Assembly: GCA_021781185.1 (NCBI GenBank)
Contig: JAJXXI010000014.1
Coordinates: 1 to 10,256, forward strand
Direction of reading: 5' to 3'
From: a bacterium
GTDB taxonomy: Bacteria > Verrucomicrobiota > Verrucomicrobiia > Limisphaerales > UBA11358
Length of the DNA stretch: 10,256 nt
Of the stretch, positions 1-7,144 are shown piece by piece (position 1 is the stretch's first letter; each line of letters begins with the position of its first letter). The notes below the pieces were generated by a model that was not told the DNA's origin, did no database searches, and was given only the letters and a program-made list of their open reading frames with translations. The translations under genes were made by a program, and so were the position numbers.

Positions 1-543
1 CCAGTCCAGGTTGCGCCACACTTCGCAGCCGATGACCTGCTGCGGACGCTGTTCAGGCGGCAGTTCGCGCATCGCCTGCAACGCGGCGATGACCACGCCG
101 ATGTGCGTATCGTGTTTGTCCGCGAGATTGTGCGTGTAAACGATTTCCGGTCGCGTGGCGGTCAGGATTTCCTTCAGCTCTTCCTTCAAGCTCACATCGG
201 TCGGACTTTTCACGGCGCTGCTGGGATAGTCGAGCTGGATCATCGCGCCGTAACGGCCGATCATCGCGGCGGTATTCTGTTCCCGCCGGCGAATCGCCAT
301 CATTTGCGCGTCGGTGAATTCACTATAAGGACCGGTGCGCGCGCTGCCTGAACCATTGGTGCAGACGACGCCGCCAAACCATTTGGTCTCGCTGGCGAAG
401 CATTTCAGAATGCCGTGAAACGCCATGAACTCCAAATCGTCCTGATGCGCGCCAATGCCGAGATGAGTGATGCGCCGGAGCGCATCCGCCTCCGGTTTCC
501 CGTCCGGCACAAAAAATCCCGCCTTTGGATTGTGTAATTTCAT
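1..543 (-). CDS. PIG-L family zinc-dependent deacetylase (C-terminus cut by window edge)
   Basis: Reading from 543 down to base 1 gives 181 open codons with no stop, so the C-terminus lies outside the window. The protein carries the PIG-L/LmbE zinc signature: GIGAHQDDLEF at residues 30-39 (H33 and the Asp pair D35/D36; most members have AHPDD, here Gln replaces Pro) and THNLADKHDTH at residues 137-147 (HxxH, with H147 the expected third zinc ligand). Characterised members remove acetyl from N-acetylglucosamine-type groups (GlcNAc-PI, mycothiol and bacillithiol precursors, diacetylchitobiose). No signal peptide is seen, so it should act in the cytoplasm. It follows the ROK-like kinase by 126 bases and probably belongs to its operon. 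ATG 543 is chosen because the conserved core begins shortly after it and a GGTGA lies 10 bases upstream. In-frame ATGs at 630 and 651 would add 29 or 36 low-complexity residues. Family call firm; substrate unknown. Confidence 0.9.
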   Translation of the reverse strand, partial: MKLHNPKAGFFVPDGKPEADALRRITHLGIGAHQDDLEFMAFHGILKCFASETKWFGGVVCTNGSGSARTGPYSEFTDAQMMAIRRREQNTAAMIGRYGAMIQLDYPSSAVKSPTDVSLKEELKEILTATRPEIVYTHNLADKHDTHIGVVIAALQAMRELPPEQRPQQVIGCEVWRNLDW

Positions 544-594
544 ATCTCCAAGATCACCGTCACTGTATTCGTCCGCTTTCCCCTCTCCCGGCTG

Positions 595-611
595 CTCTCC
601 CCAAGGGTGAG
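595..611 (-). repeat. Imperfect hairpin in a purine-rich, repeat-like tract
   Basis: On the minus strand CTCACCC pairs with GGGAGAG around a TTG loop, with one A-A mismatch. The sequence continues into a second GGGAGAGGGG block. It looks like a decayed copy of a common intergenic palindromic repeat type, but only one copy is in the window, so its repeat nature cannot be shown. Confidence 0.3.
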
Positions 612-621
612 GCGGAACGTC

Positions 622-641
622 GCGCACCATTTTCAGTGCGC
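622..641 (-). other. Inverted repeat (6-bp GC-rich stem, 8-nt loop) downstream of the ROK-like gene
   Basis: GCGCAC and GTGCGC form a perfect 6-bp stem around an 8-base loop, starting about 29 bases after the kinase stop codon. It sits between two genes of the presumed operon and lacks a U-tract. It could slow 3' decay of the upstream message or partly separate expression of the deacetylase. Function is inference only. Confidence 0.4.
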
Positions 642-669
642 CGCCCGCCATAAAATGGATTTGCCCGAT

Positions 670-2067
670 TCATTTCCATTTCACCTCCGGCAAGCTGGCG
701 GCCGCCACCGCCTGGCCCACGCGCCGCGATTTTTCATCCGGCACATGCAGCTCGATCTTCTTGCCCACCGCCGGAAACTCCTGATTCAACACCTCGCGCG
801 CCCGGGCGAGCACGATGTCGCCTCCTTTGCCGGTGGTGACACGGCCCAGGATCAACGCATGCCGGAAATCATAATAATCGGCATAGTGGGCCATCGCATA
901 ACCTAGATAAACGCCGATCGTTTGGTAGATTTTCGCCGCGCGGTCATCACCGGCGGCCATGAGGGCTTGAACTTCCTTGAGCCGCTCCGGCAAACCCATC
1001 TTTGCCGGCAGGGAAATTTTGGCAGCGGGCAGCAGCTTGTTGACCGCCTGCTGTGAGAAATACAGCGCGCCCACGCCACGGTCGCCGGACCATTCATCGG
1101 CGGCAGCGGCGGGGTTGTAATCCACGGGCGCAAACGCCAGTTCATTCAACCAGCCGAGGATGCGGCCCTGATTATCCATGAAGCCTGCGGCCTCGCTCGA
1201 ACCCATCGCGATGCCCAGCATTCCCTTTTTGCGGAGCGACAGCGCGCCGGCCAACGCGGTCACGTCGCCGTCGTTCATCACCACGACCGGCACGTTCCAC
1301 TCTTTCTGGATGCGTTTGAAAACGCCCGCCGCCTTCTGGAAATCCTTTTCCGGAATCGCACGCAACAGTGACGCCACGCGGATTTCATTATCCACAACGA
1401 TGCCGGCGGAACTGCCGCCGATGGCGTCCACGCGGGGCAGATGCGTCGCCGCGCGATGCAAGGCTGCCGATAGATGATGATAATGATACGCCGGGTTGGA
1501 CTGGATGACCGGCTGCCACGGAGTTTCCTCCGTGAAGATCGCCCTGCCATCCATCACGGCCGAAACCTTGTAATCGCTTGCCCCCAGATCAAAGCCGAGG
1601 CGGCAGCCTTTCAGGTGCCCGCCGGCGGCCATCTGGGTTTCCTTCCCGGTTGGAACCTTTCCCGCGCTGGTCAGCACGACTTGAAACTTTCGTCCGTAAG
1701 CCCGGGCCATCATTTCACAGTCAAACTTCCGCGCCCCACGCAACGAATAGGTTTTGCGGATGTATTCGCCCAGCGCTTTAGGCCCGCCGAAGTGCAGCTT
1801 CCAACCGCCGCGCGACCAGAGCAGAAACTTTACGATCCGCTCCACATACAAACGTGTTGCGGCGTCAGGTTGGGAAGACACCTCGGTTTCAAAACGGGAA
1901 AGCAGGCCGTTTTCACGTTCCAGCCCGAGCACAAGCGGCACGCCCCGGCCCGAGGTCCGAACGGCGGCGCGGTAGCTGCGGTTGAAGTGGATGGCGGGTT
2001 GAAACCCCGGATCAAGCGGTGCGGCAATGGCCGGCTGGACGGAAATGTTCATGTCTTTCAAAATCAT
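670..2067 (-). CDS. Divergent ROK-like sugar kinase with large N-terminal extension
   Basis: The 465-residue protein has an ASKHA/ROK-type kinase fold in residues about 153-460. The phosphate-1 loop is GFDLGASDYKV (158-168), the presumed catalytic Asp is in MNDGDVTALAG (264-274, D266; compare ENDANAAA in classical ROK), and GIAMGSSEAAGFM (285-297) is the phosphate-2 region. The usual ROK GExGH and cysteine zinc motif are missing; the matching place reads GWLNELAFAPVDY (305-317). Residues 1-150 are an extra, soluble-looking domain I do not recognise; typical ROK kinases are near 300-320 residues. No DNA-binding helix-turn-helix is evident there, which argues against a NagC-type repressor. The ATG overlaps the transporter stop (ATGA, 2064-2067), indicating translational coupling, so it probably phosphorylates the imported sugar in the cytoplasm. 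A second ATG at residue 6 is possible. The sugar is unknown. Confidence 0.82.
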   Translation of the reverse strand: MILKDMNISVQPAIAAPLDPGFQPAIHFNRSYRAAVRTSGRGVPLVLGLERENGLLSRFETEVSSQPDAATRLYVERIVKFLLWSRGGWKLHFGGPKALGEYIRKTYSLRGARKFDCEMMARAYGRKFQVVLTSAGKVPTGKETQMAAGGHLKGCRLGFDLGASDYKVSAVMDGRAIFTEETPWQPVIQSNPAYHYHHLSAALHRAATHLPRVDAIGGSSAGIVVDNEIRVASLLRAIPEKDFQKAAGVFKRIQKEWNVPVVVMNDGDVTALAGALSLRKKGMLGIAMGSSEAAGFMDNQGRILGWLNELAFAPVDYNPAAAADEWSGDRGVGALYFSQQAVNKLLPAAKISLPAKMGLPERLKEVQALMAAGDDRAAKIYQTIGVYLGYAMAHYADYYDFRHALILGRVTTGKGGDIVLARAREVLNQEFPAVGKKIELHVPDEKSRRVGQAVAAASLPEVKWK

Positions 2068-3896
2068 TTTGCTCCCTCAAAGTGTTCCTCGATTTCTTCG
2101 AGGGTTTTGCCCTTGGTCTCCGGCAGGAGAAACGTTGCCGTCAGGAAATAAACGACCGTGAAACCGGCGAAGACGAAGAACAACGTGCCGTAGCCGTATT
2201 TGCCGACGGTCGGCAGGAAAGTGGCGGCAATGGTCGTCGAAACAGCTTGGTTGATGAGCAGCGCGATGCTCATGCCGTTGGAACGAATCCGCGTGGGCAT
2301 CAGTTCCGACAGCGCCAGCCAGACGCAGACGCCCGGCCCGAGCGCGAAGAACGCCATGAAGGAGAACATGCAGAGGGCAACCAGCCAGCCGTTTCGCTCG
2401 GAAGGCACGGTGCTGATCAGGGCGTTGTCAATTTTCAGCGGCGCGGTTTTGGCCGCATCCAGATCGGCGAATGGATTTTGGAAAAAGGCCGCCACCTTAT
2501 TCGGCGGCAGGCACCCGGCCCGTGAAATTTGCACCGGTGTTTTGTCGGGATCGTTGGAACGCTTGACGGCTGTGGCGGCGCGAAAATCGCCGTAGGAATA
2601 GATGACGATCAAATTCTTCGGCAGCGACGGTTCTGCGGCAGCGAACTTGTCTCCGAGCAAACCGGCGGCGGTGGTTTCATCGAACGGCAGTGATACTTTT
2701 TGATCGGAAGTGACCATGGCCTGCACGGCGGCTTTGACGTCCACGCGCGATTTTTCCGCGTTACGGAAGAGCAGTCCCGCACAAACCAGCGAAACGATGA
2801 TGCCAGCGCTGCCGAAGGAGAGCAGAAACTTGCGGCCCTTTTTATCCACCAGCATCACGCCGAAAATCGTGAACACAAAATTGACCGTCGTCAAAATGAC
2901 GTAGCCCCAATGCGATTGCAGGTCGGACAGGCCGGCCTGAAACAGGATCGTCGGATTGTAGCCGATGACCGAATTCACGCCCGTGGCCTGGTTGCACGCG
3001 AGAATCACGCACGCCAGCAGGAACGGAATGACGTATTTGCGGCGCAACAGCGATTCTTTGAACTGTGCGCCAACGACAGACGCCCTGGCCGTTTCAGCGG
3101 CGGCGGCGGCTTGCATTTCCCGCAATTCGATCTGCGCCTGTTCGTCGCTGCGCGAACGTAACAATGCGGCGAGCGCGGCGTCCTTGCGGCCCCGACGAAA
3201 CAGCCAGCGTGGTGATTCGGACACGATGACACTGCCGATGACGAACAGGATACCCGGCGGCAACGACACCCAGAAAATGCTGCGCCAAGCGTGGTCCTGG
3301 AATTCAAACAGCTTCTGCGGGTCGTGCAGTGCCTTTACCGCGTCCACTTGATAGCTGAAATACATCGCGATGAGTGCCGCCACCACGATGCCGAGCGTGA
3401 GCAGCCATTGAAAAATGCCCGTGCCCTTGCCGCGACTGGACGCCCCGAGGCATTCGGCCAGATATAATGGAATGACCACGCCAATCAAGCCGCCGCTGAT
3501 GCCTTGGAGCAACCGACCAAAAACCAATGGCCAGTAACCATGCGCCAGCGCGATCATGGGGATGCTCACGACGAAAAGGATGCCGCTGGCGGCCATCAGT
3601 TTTTTCCGGCCCAGCCAATCCGCCAGCATTCCGGCAAACAACGTTGAGATCACGCTGCCCAACAACACGGCGGCAACAATGAAGGAAAGCTGCCCGGCGT
3701 TGAGCGTCTGCCCCGTCGCCGCATCCTTGAATGTTGCTTCCATATACGGCAACGCTCCGGCGATGATCCCGACATCCACGCCGTAGAGCAAACCGCCGAG
3801 GCCGGCCACCAACAGCAGAAAGCGATTGTAACCGGCCCGGCCCTTTGGCGGAGCAGCCTGGCCGGTCACCGCAGATTTTTTCAGATCGTCAGTCAT
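2064..3896 (-). CDS. Sugar-porter family MFS transporter with long periplasmic insert
   Basis: This is an inner-membrane sugar symporter of the MFS sugar porter family (XylE/AraE/GLUT-like). Landmarks in order: GGLLYGVDVGIIAGAL in TM1 (34-49), ADWLGRKK (92-99), GRLLQGISGG and PLYLAE after it (127-148), SESPRWL (226-232), QATGVNSVIGYNPTIL in TM7 (303-318), VDKKGRKFLL (350-359), GPGVCVWLALSELMPTR (520-536) and the C-terminal PETKGKTLEEIEEHF (592-606). At 610 residues it is about 100-150 longer than usual. The excess is mainly residues 380-502, a hydrophilic stretch between TM9 and TM10, predicted to face the periplasm. Its start is 4 bases after the acyltransferase stop and its stop overlaps the kinase ATG, so transporter and kinase are coupled. 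A 12-bp palindrome lies 16 bases before the ATG. Family certain; substrate not readable from sequence. Confidence 0.95.
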   Translation of the reverse strand: MTDDLKKSAVTGQAAPPKGRAGYNRFLLLVAGLGGLLYGVDVGIIAGALPYMEATFKDAATGQTLNAGQLSFIVAAVLLGSVISTLFAGMLADWLGRKKLMAASGILFVVSIPMIALAHGYWPLVFGRLLQGISGGLIGVVIPLYLAECLGASSRGKGTGIFQWLLTLGIVVAALIAMYFSYQVDAVKALHDPQKLFEFQDHAWRSIFWVSLPPGILFVIGSVIVSESPRWLFRRGRKDAALAALLRSRSDEQAQIELREMQAAAAAETARASVVGAQFKESLLRRKYVIPFLLACVILACNQATGVNSVIGYNPTILFQAGLSDLQSHWGYVILTTVNFVFTIFGVMLVDKKGRKFLLSFGSAGIIVSLVCAGLLFRNAEKSRVDVKAAVQAMVTSDQKVSLPFDETTAAGLLGDKFAAAEPSLPKNLIVIYSYGDFRAATAVKRSNDPDKTPVQISRAGCLPPNKVAAFFQNPFADLDAAKTAPLKIDNALISTVPSERNGWLVALCMFSFMAFFALGPGVCVWLALSELMPTRIRSNGMSIALLINQAVSTTIAATFLPTVGKYGYGTLFFVFAGFTVVYFLTATFLLPETKGKTLEEIEEHFEGAK

Positions 3897-3900
3897 TGAA

Positions 3901-5127
3901 TTAAATGCGCAGGAAAATTTTCCGCCGAGACATCCACCACAGGATCAGCCATTCCACCAGCATGACACCCGCGCCCAGCAGCAAGGGTTCATAAGTGCGC
4001 CCAAACACTTCAAAAACATGGTGACCCAAATGTCGCAACAAGGCAGCGCTAATCGAGCCGACAAACAACCAGGACATCAGGTAGGCGGCGATGGAATTCA
4101 TGCCCACCACCTTCAGCGGAAAGGCCCAGTCACGCCGGTTCCAAACATCCATGATCAGATAGAGTCCGCCCAGAATGAGCAGGCACCAGCCGCCGCTGAA
4201 CAGCACCCAACTCGGCGTCCAGATCCGTTTCACCACCGGGCAGATGCCGAGCGCACCCAGCAACCAGCCGCCGGCAAGACCGATGACTCCGGCAACGGCC
4301 AGCCAGCGAACCTTGCCAAGCGGCGAACGTTCACTGCGGAGCACGTCGCCAACAAGCAAACCAAGAATCATCGTGCCCAGTGTCGGAATGAAGCTCAACG
4401 TGCAATATCCGCCGTCGTCCGCATACAGGAATGGGTGCGCCTGCGGAAAAAGATTCAGAAACCAGACGTCGAACGCCCAAGCCGGGTTGGTGTTGAGACT
4501 CCAATGCCCGGCGAAACCGGGCAATAATTGGTCAGGGCTGGTGCCGGCATGGCTCCAGTCAAATCCTGGACCCGGCAGCGGATACAACGCAAACAACAGC
4601 CAATAGGAAATCAGGATGATCGTGAACGTCACCCATTGAACACGCACGGAACGCAGCGCGAGCAAATACAGGAAGCCGTAGCCCAACCCAATTTGCGAGA
4701 GCGTGTCCTTGAAAGTCCAAAACGTTTGCGGCTGATCCAGCGACCGTAAAAACACGCCCAGAAATATCAGCACCAATGCCCGCGCGAAGGCATGAAGTGT
4801 GCGGTGCCATTGCGGTTGTCCAACAGTGGCCCGCCGCGCCAGTGAATACGGCAGCGCCACGCCAACCAGAAACGAGAAGCCCGGCTGGATCAAATCGAAC
4901 AGCGAGCAACCGATCCACGAGGAATGACTAAACTCGTGACCCACAAACGTCCAAAACCCGTTTCCCGGCAAACTTTTCGCAACTCCAGGAATATCCATGG
5001 CTTCCGTCAGCATCAGCAGCATGATGAAGCCGCGAAACGCATCAATCGAGCCAACCCGATTTACCAGCCCTTTGACGGGCGCAGCAATCGAAGTGGTCGG
5101 TCCCGATTCAAGTGTGGCGGCGTTCAT
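3901..5127 (-). CDS. HGSNAT/NagX-type (DUF5009) membrane acyltransferase
   Basis: A 408-residue polytopic membrane protein with about 10 hydrophobic segments. It matches the heparan-alpha-glucosaminide N-acetyltransferase catalytic family (COG4299/DUF5009): RVGSIDAFRG at 24-33, FSHSSWIGCSLFDLIQPGF at 66-84 (H68 is the likely acetyl-accepting His, as in the H..W.G motif of the family), FIPTLGTMILGLLVGD at 246-261, KRIWTPSWVLFSGGW at 300-314 and VVGMNSIAAYLMSW at 340-353. Human HGSNAT passes acetyl from cytosolic acetyl-CoA across the membrane to a terminal glucosamine. The substrate of bacterial homologues is mostly unknown. Its ATG overlaps the glycosidase stop (ATGA, 5124-5127) and its stop lies 4 bases before the transporter start, so it is embedded in the sugar-use operon. 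It may acetylate a sugar released outside the cytoplasm. Family assignment is good; the reaction is inference. Confidence 0.87.
   Translation of the reverse strand: MNAATLESGPTTSIAAPVKGLVNRVGSIDAFRGFIMLLMLTEAMDIPGVAKSLPGNGFWTFVGHEFSHSSWIGCSLFDLIQPGFSFLVGVALPYSLARRATVGQPQWHRTLHAFARALVLIFLGVFLRSLDQPQTFWTFKDTLSQIGLGYGFLYLLALRSVRVQWVTFTIILISYWLLFALYPLPGPGFDWSHAGTSPDQLLPGFAGHWSLNTNPAWAFDVWFLNLFPQAHPFLYADDGGYCTLSFIPTLGTMILGLLVGDVLRSERSPLGKVRWLAVAGVIGLAGGWLLGALGICPVVKRIWTPSWVLFSGGWCLLILGGLYLIMDVWNRRDWAFPLKVVGMNSIAAYLMSWLFVGSISAALLRHLGHHVFEVFGRTYEPLLLGAGVMLVEWLILWWMSRRKIFLRI
3912..3923. promoter_or_regulatory. 12-bp perfect palindrome GGAAAATTTTCC upstream of the transporter start
   Basis: A perfect palindrome 16 bases before the transporter ATG, inside the last codons of the acyltransferase gene. 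Its 10-bp core GAAAATTTTC recurs at 7088-7097 just before the glycosidase start. It may be an operator or an mRNA element, or the result of the Lys-Ile-Phe codons alone. Seen directly; function unproven. Confidence 0.25.
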
Positions 5128-7082
5128 TTCGCGTTTGTTGCTTCCAACACGAGCACTTCAAATGGTTTCAAAGCCAGCGTGGCCGGCTGACCGCTTTCCA
5201 GCGTGATTGACGGTTCCTGGCGATCCCTTTTCCAAGGACTGTGCATGACAATTTTTCCTGGTGCGCCAGGCGGCAGTTCAAAAAGTTTGGCGGCATCCGC
5301 CGTGAAATTCGCCGGCTGATCCGTGGGATTGCGCAGCACCAATATTGCCTTGCGCGGCGACCAAGAGGCCCAGCCATAGATTTCGCCCTTGCCGGGGTCG
5401 CCGCCGATCCAATGGGTGTCCACCAGGACATCGGCGTTGCGGCGCGACCATTTCGCGCCTTCGGCCAGGTCGTCCCAGTTCTGTTTATCCAGCAGCGAGG
5501 GCGTGATATACATCTCCTGCAACTGTGTGCCGTTGCCAAAAAACTCGCGCGTCTGGTCGGCAAAGTCTGCGTCGGTCATGTTGGTCAGATGGCTCGCGTT
5601 CTTCGCGTAAATGATGCCGTGCAGCATCAGGGAATTGAGCGGATAGAGCGGCGCCTTGGTGACCACGTTGTCGTAGGTTTGCGCATCGCGATACGTCATC
5701 CACCGCTGGCACCAGGAACCCTGGCCCTGAAAGTCGTGATCCGCCCCGCCCCGCCAGGTGGAATCCACATACAACAGCCAGAACGGTGACGGCCAGGTGC
5801 CGGTTGTCTGATTGATGTAAATATCCGGTTTGGCGGCGCGCAAATCTTCGACCAACCTCAACATCGCGTCGCCGTCGCGTGTGAGTCCGCTTTCGTTCGC
5901 CTTGGCCCCGGCGGCGAGGCCGTCAAATTTGAACTGGTTCACGCCATATTTCTGAATCATCTCCAGGCAAATATCGTGGAACCGTTGATAGTATTTCGGG
6001 CCGGCGAGGGAAAAACCGCTGGCATTGGTTTCGTAACCAAACTGGCTGGCATATTGCATCCGCTGGACTTTGGCGATGTCATAGCCGCCGAACGGAGAAA
6101 TCCAGACGCCAATGCCGGCACCATATTCCGCAGCCGCCTTCTTCAGCGGAGTGAAACCATTTGGAAATCCAGAGTGGAATTTCCATAGCGTTTTATTGTC
6201 ATCCCAGCCGTCATCAAAGAGAAAGGAATTCATTTTCACTCCGCGTTGCCGCACCAGTTGCCGGCCGAATTGATTAATGACATCCAGGCTTTGAGCCTCA
6301 TCATATTTTTGTTTGTCCCAGGCAATGTCGAACCAGGAGTTGTAATGCAGAAATGTGCGGTAGGGATGCGTGCGCGCCCGCTCAATATAGGCGAGAAAGC
6401 CGCGCCGCATCTGACCGGGTGCCGCCACGCCCAAAACAAAACGTTGCACCAGGGTTTCACCGTCCTTCAACACCGCGTTACGGGCCAGATGGCATTGCAC
6501 CTCGTCATTTCCGGCAACCGTGTTTTGCGCCATGGGATGCTCGTAACCGCAAAAAAAAGTGCCCGCCACCACCGGCGATCCGTCCACGACCCCGATGGTT
6601 TTCGCGTCCGGCACCGTTTGTTCAAACAGGGTGATCTCCTTGATGAAAGCATTACCGCCGCTGGCTTTCAGCGTCAATTGCTGCTGCAAATAGGTTGCCC
6701 CGTTGCGAAGTTCCGCCTGCCAGATGGCGGTGAGATGATCGCGTTCATCGGTGAATACCAGTGTCAATTGTCTGCCGGTGAAGTGGCGGGCCAGCGTAGG
6801 CGACGCGGGTTCCGCCGGCAACTCGTCCGTGCGCGGAGCGCCAACCAGCTTGAGATCGGAAGCTTTGACGGTTCGCCCGTCTCCCATGACGAGTTGAAAC
6901 GGCTCACTCTGGATGGTAAGCGCGGTGCGGTCAGCCTTGTCCTTGAGCGTGGAGGTCAATTTGCCCGAAGCCAAATTCCACTGCCAGGCGATGGCACTGT
7001 TCTCCAGATTTCCGCTGTCTTGCGCGCGGGAAACCAAACCTCCCAGCAACACCAAGATGGTCGTTATGAATATTGTTTTCAT
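5124..7082 (-). CDS. Secreted clan GH-D glycosidase (alpha-galactosidase / alpha-N-acetylgalactosaminidase-like)
   Basis: A glycoside hydrolase related to GH27/GH36. The start at 7082 gives 652 residues and a clean signal peptide (MKTIFITTILVLLGGLVSRA, cut before Gln21). An in-frame ATG at 7109 would add 9 polar residues in front of it. Neither start has a clear Shine-Dalgarno. An N-terminal beta-sandwich region (about 20-235) precedes a TIM barrel. In numbering from 7082, HYNSWFD is at 246-252, FLFDDGWDD at 287-295, VWISPFGGYD at 326-335, QFKFDGLAAG at 383-392 with Asp387 the probable nucleophile, and STWRGGADHDFQGQG at 441-455 with Asp448 or Asp450 the probable acid/base. A C-terminal beta domain ends in LKPFEVLVLE. 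It should cut alpha-linked galactose-type residues in the periplasm or outside. Relatives of this type are sometimes mislabelled 'enterotoxin'. Its stop overlaps the acyltransferase ATG. Exact family and substrate uncertain. Confidence 0.83.
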   Translation of the reverse strand: MKTIFITTILVLLGGLVSRAQDSGNLENSAIAWQWNLASGKLTSTLKDKADRTALTIQSEPFQLVMGDGRTVKASDLKLVGAPRTDELPAEPASPTLARHFTGRQLTLVFTDERDHLTAIWQAELRNGATYLQQQLTLKASGGNAFIKEITLFEQTVPDAKTIGVVDGSPVVAGTFFCGYEHPMAQNTVAGNDEVQCHLARNAVLKDGETLVQRFVLGVAAPGQMRRGFLAYIERARTHPYRTFLHYNSWFDIAWDKQKYDEAQSLDVINQFGRQLVRQRGVKMNSFLFDDGWDDNKTLWKFHSGFPNGFTPLKKAAAEYGAGIGVWISPFGGYDIAKVQRMQYASQFGYETNASGFSLAGPKYYQRFHDICLEMIQKYGVNQFKFDGLAAGAKANESGLTRDGDAMLRLVEDLRAAKPDIYINQTTGTWPSPFWLLYVDSTWRGGADHDFQGQGSWCQRWMTYRDAQTYDNVVTKAPLYPLNSLMLHGIIYAKNASHLTNMTDADFADQTREFFGNGTQLQEMYITPSLLDKQNWDDLAEGAKWSRRNADVLVDTHWIGGDPGKGEIYGWASWSPRKAILVLRNPTDQPANFTADAAKLFELPPGAPGKIVMHSPWKRDRQEPSITLESGQPATLALKPFEVLVLEATNAK

Positions 7083-7086
7083 CGTA

Positions 7087-7098
7087 AGAAAATTTTCT
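7087..7098. promoter_or_regulatory. 12-bp perfect palindrome AGAAAATTTTCT just before the glycosidase start
   Basis: A perfect palindrome that ends 4 bases upstream of the ATG at 7082. If the start were 7109 it would lie inside codons 4-8. It shares the core GAAAATTTTC with 3913-3922, also immediately upstream of a start codon. It occupies the place of a ribosome binding site, so a translational role or a repressor operator are both possible. Low confidence. Confidence 0.28.
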
Positions 7099-7127
7099 CT
7101 GTAGTGCATTCAGGTCGTTTGCCCCGC

Positions 7128-7144
7128 GGCCGGATTATTCGGCC
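7128..7144 (-). other. Inverted repeat spanning the stop codon of the GH114-like gene
   Basis: GGCCG and CGGCC pair around a 7-base centre that contains the TAA stop. There is no U-run after it, so it does not meet the pattern of an intrinsic terminator. It may hinder 3'-to-5' decay of the upstream part of the message or be chance. Confidence 0.25.

Larger units (their letters stand above)
544..669. other. Spacer between ROK-like kinase and PIG-L gene, with hairpins and purine-rich tract
   Basis: This 126-base gap is the longest between any two genes here. On the minus strand it holds a hairpin (622-641), a weaker one (595-611, CTCACCC/GGGAGAG with one A-A mismatch and a TTG loop) and a GGGGAGAG...GGGAGAGGGG purine-rich tract at about 583-603. 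The tract resembles degenerate intergenic repeats that contain CCTCACCC and GGGGAGAGGG blocks. No U-run follows either hairpin, so neither reads as an intrinsic terminator. The whole spacer is free of stops in the frame shared by the two flanking genes. No promoter is evident. Confidence 0.5.

Noticed and set aside
670..2067. ROK-like protein as a NagC/XylR-type transcriptional repressor
   Set aside because: The N-terminal extension shows no winged helix-turn-helix pattern that I can see, and the gene is translationally coupled to a transporter, which suits a kinase better.
1474..2151. 225-residue open frame on the plus strand opposite the ROK-like kinase
   Set aside because: No recognisable motif or start context; it mirrors the codon structure of the kinase gene.
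4018..4527. 169-residue open frame on the plus strand opposite the acyltransferase
   Set aside because: The membrane protein on the minus strand has strong family motifs; the plus-strand product is polar and low in structure, as expected for the complement of hydrophobic codons.
7128..7144. Intrinsic terminator after the GH114-like gene
   Set aside because: Only a 5-bp stem with a poor inner part and no U-run; the next gene starts within 52 bases, so transcription probably continues.
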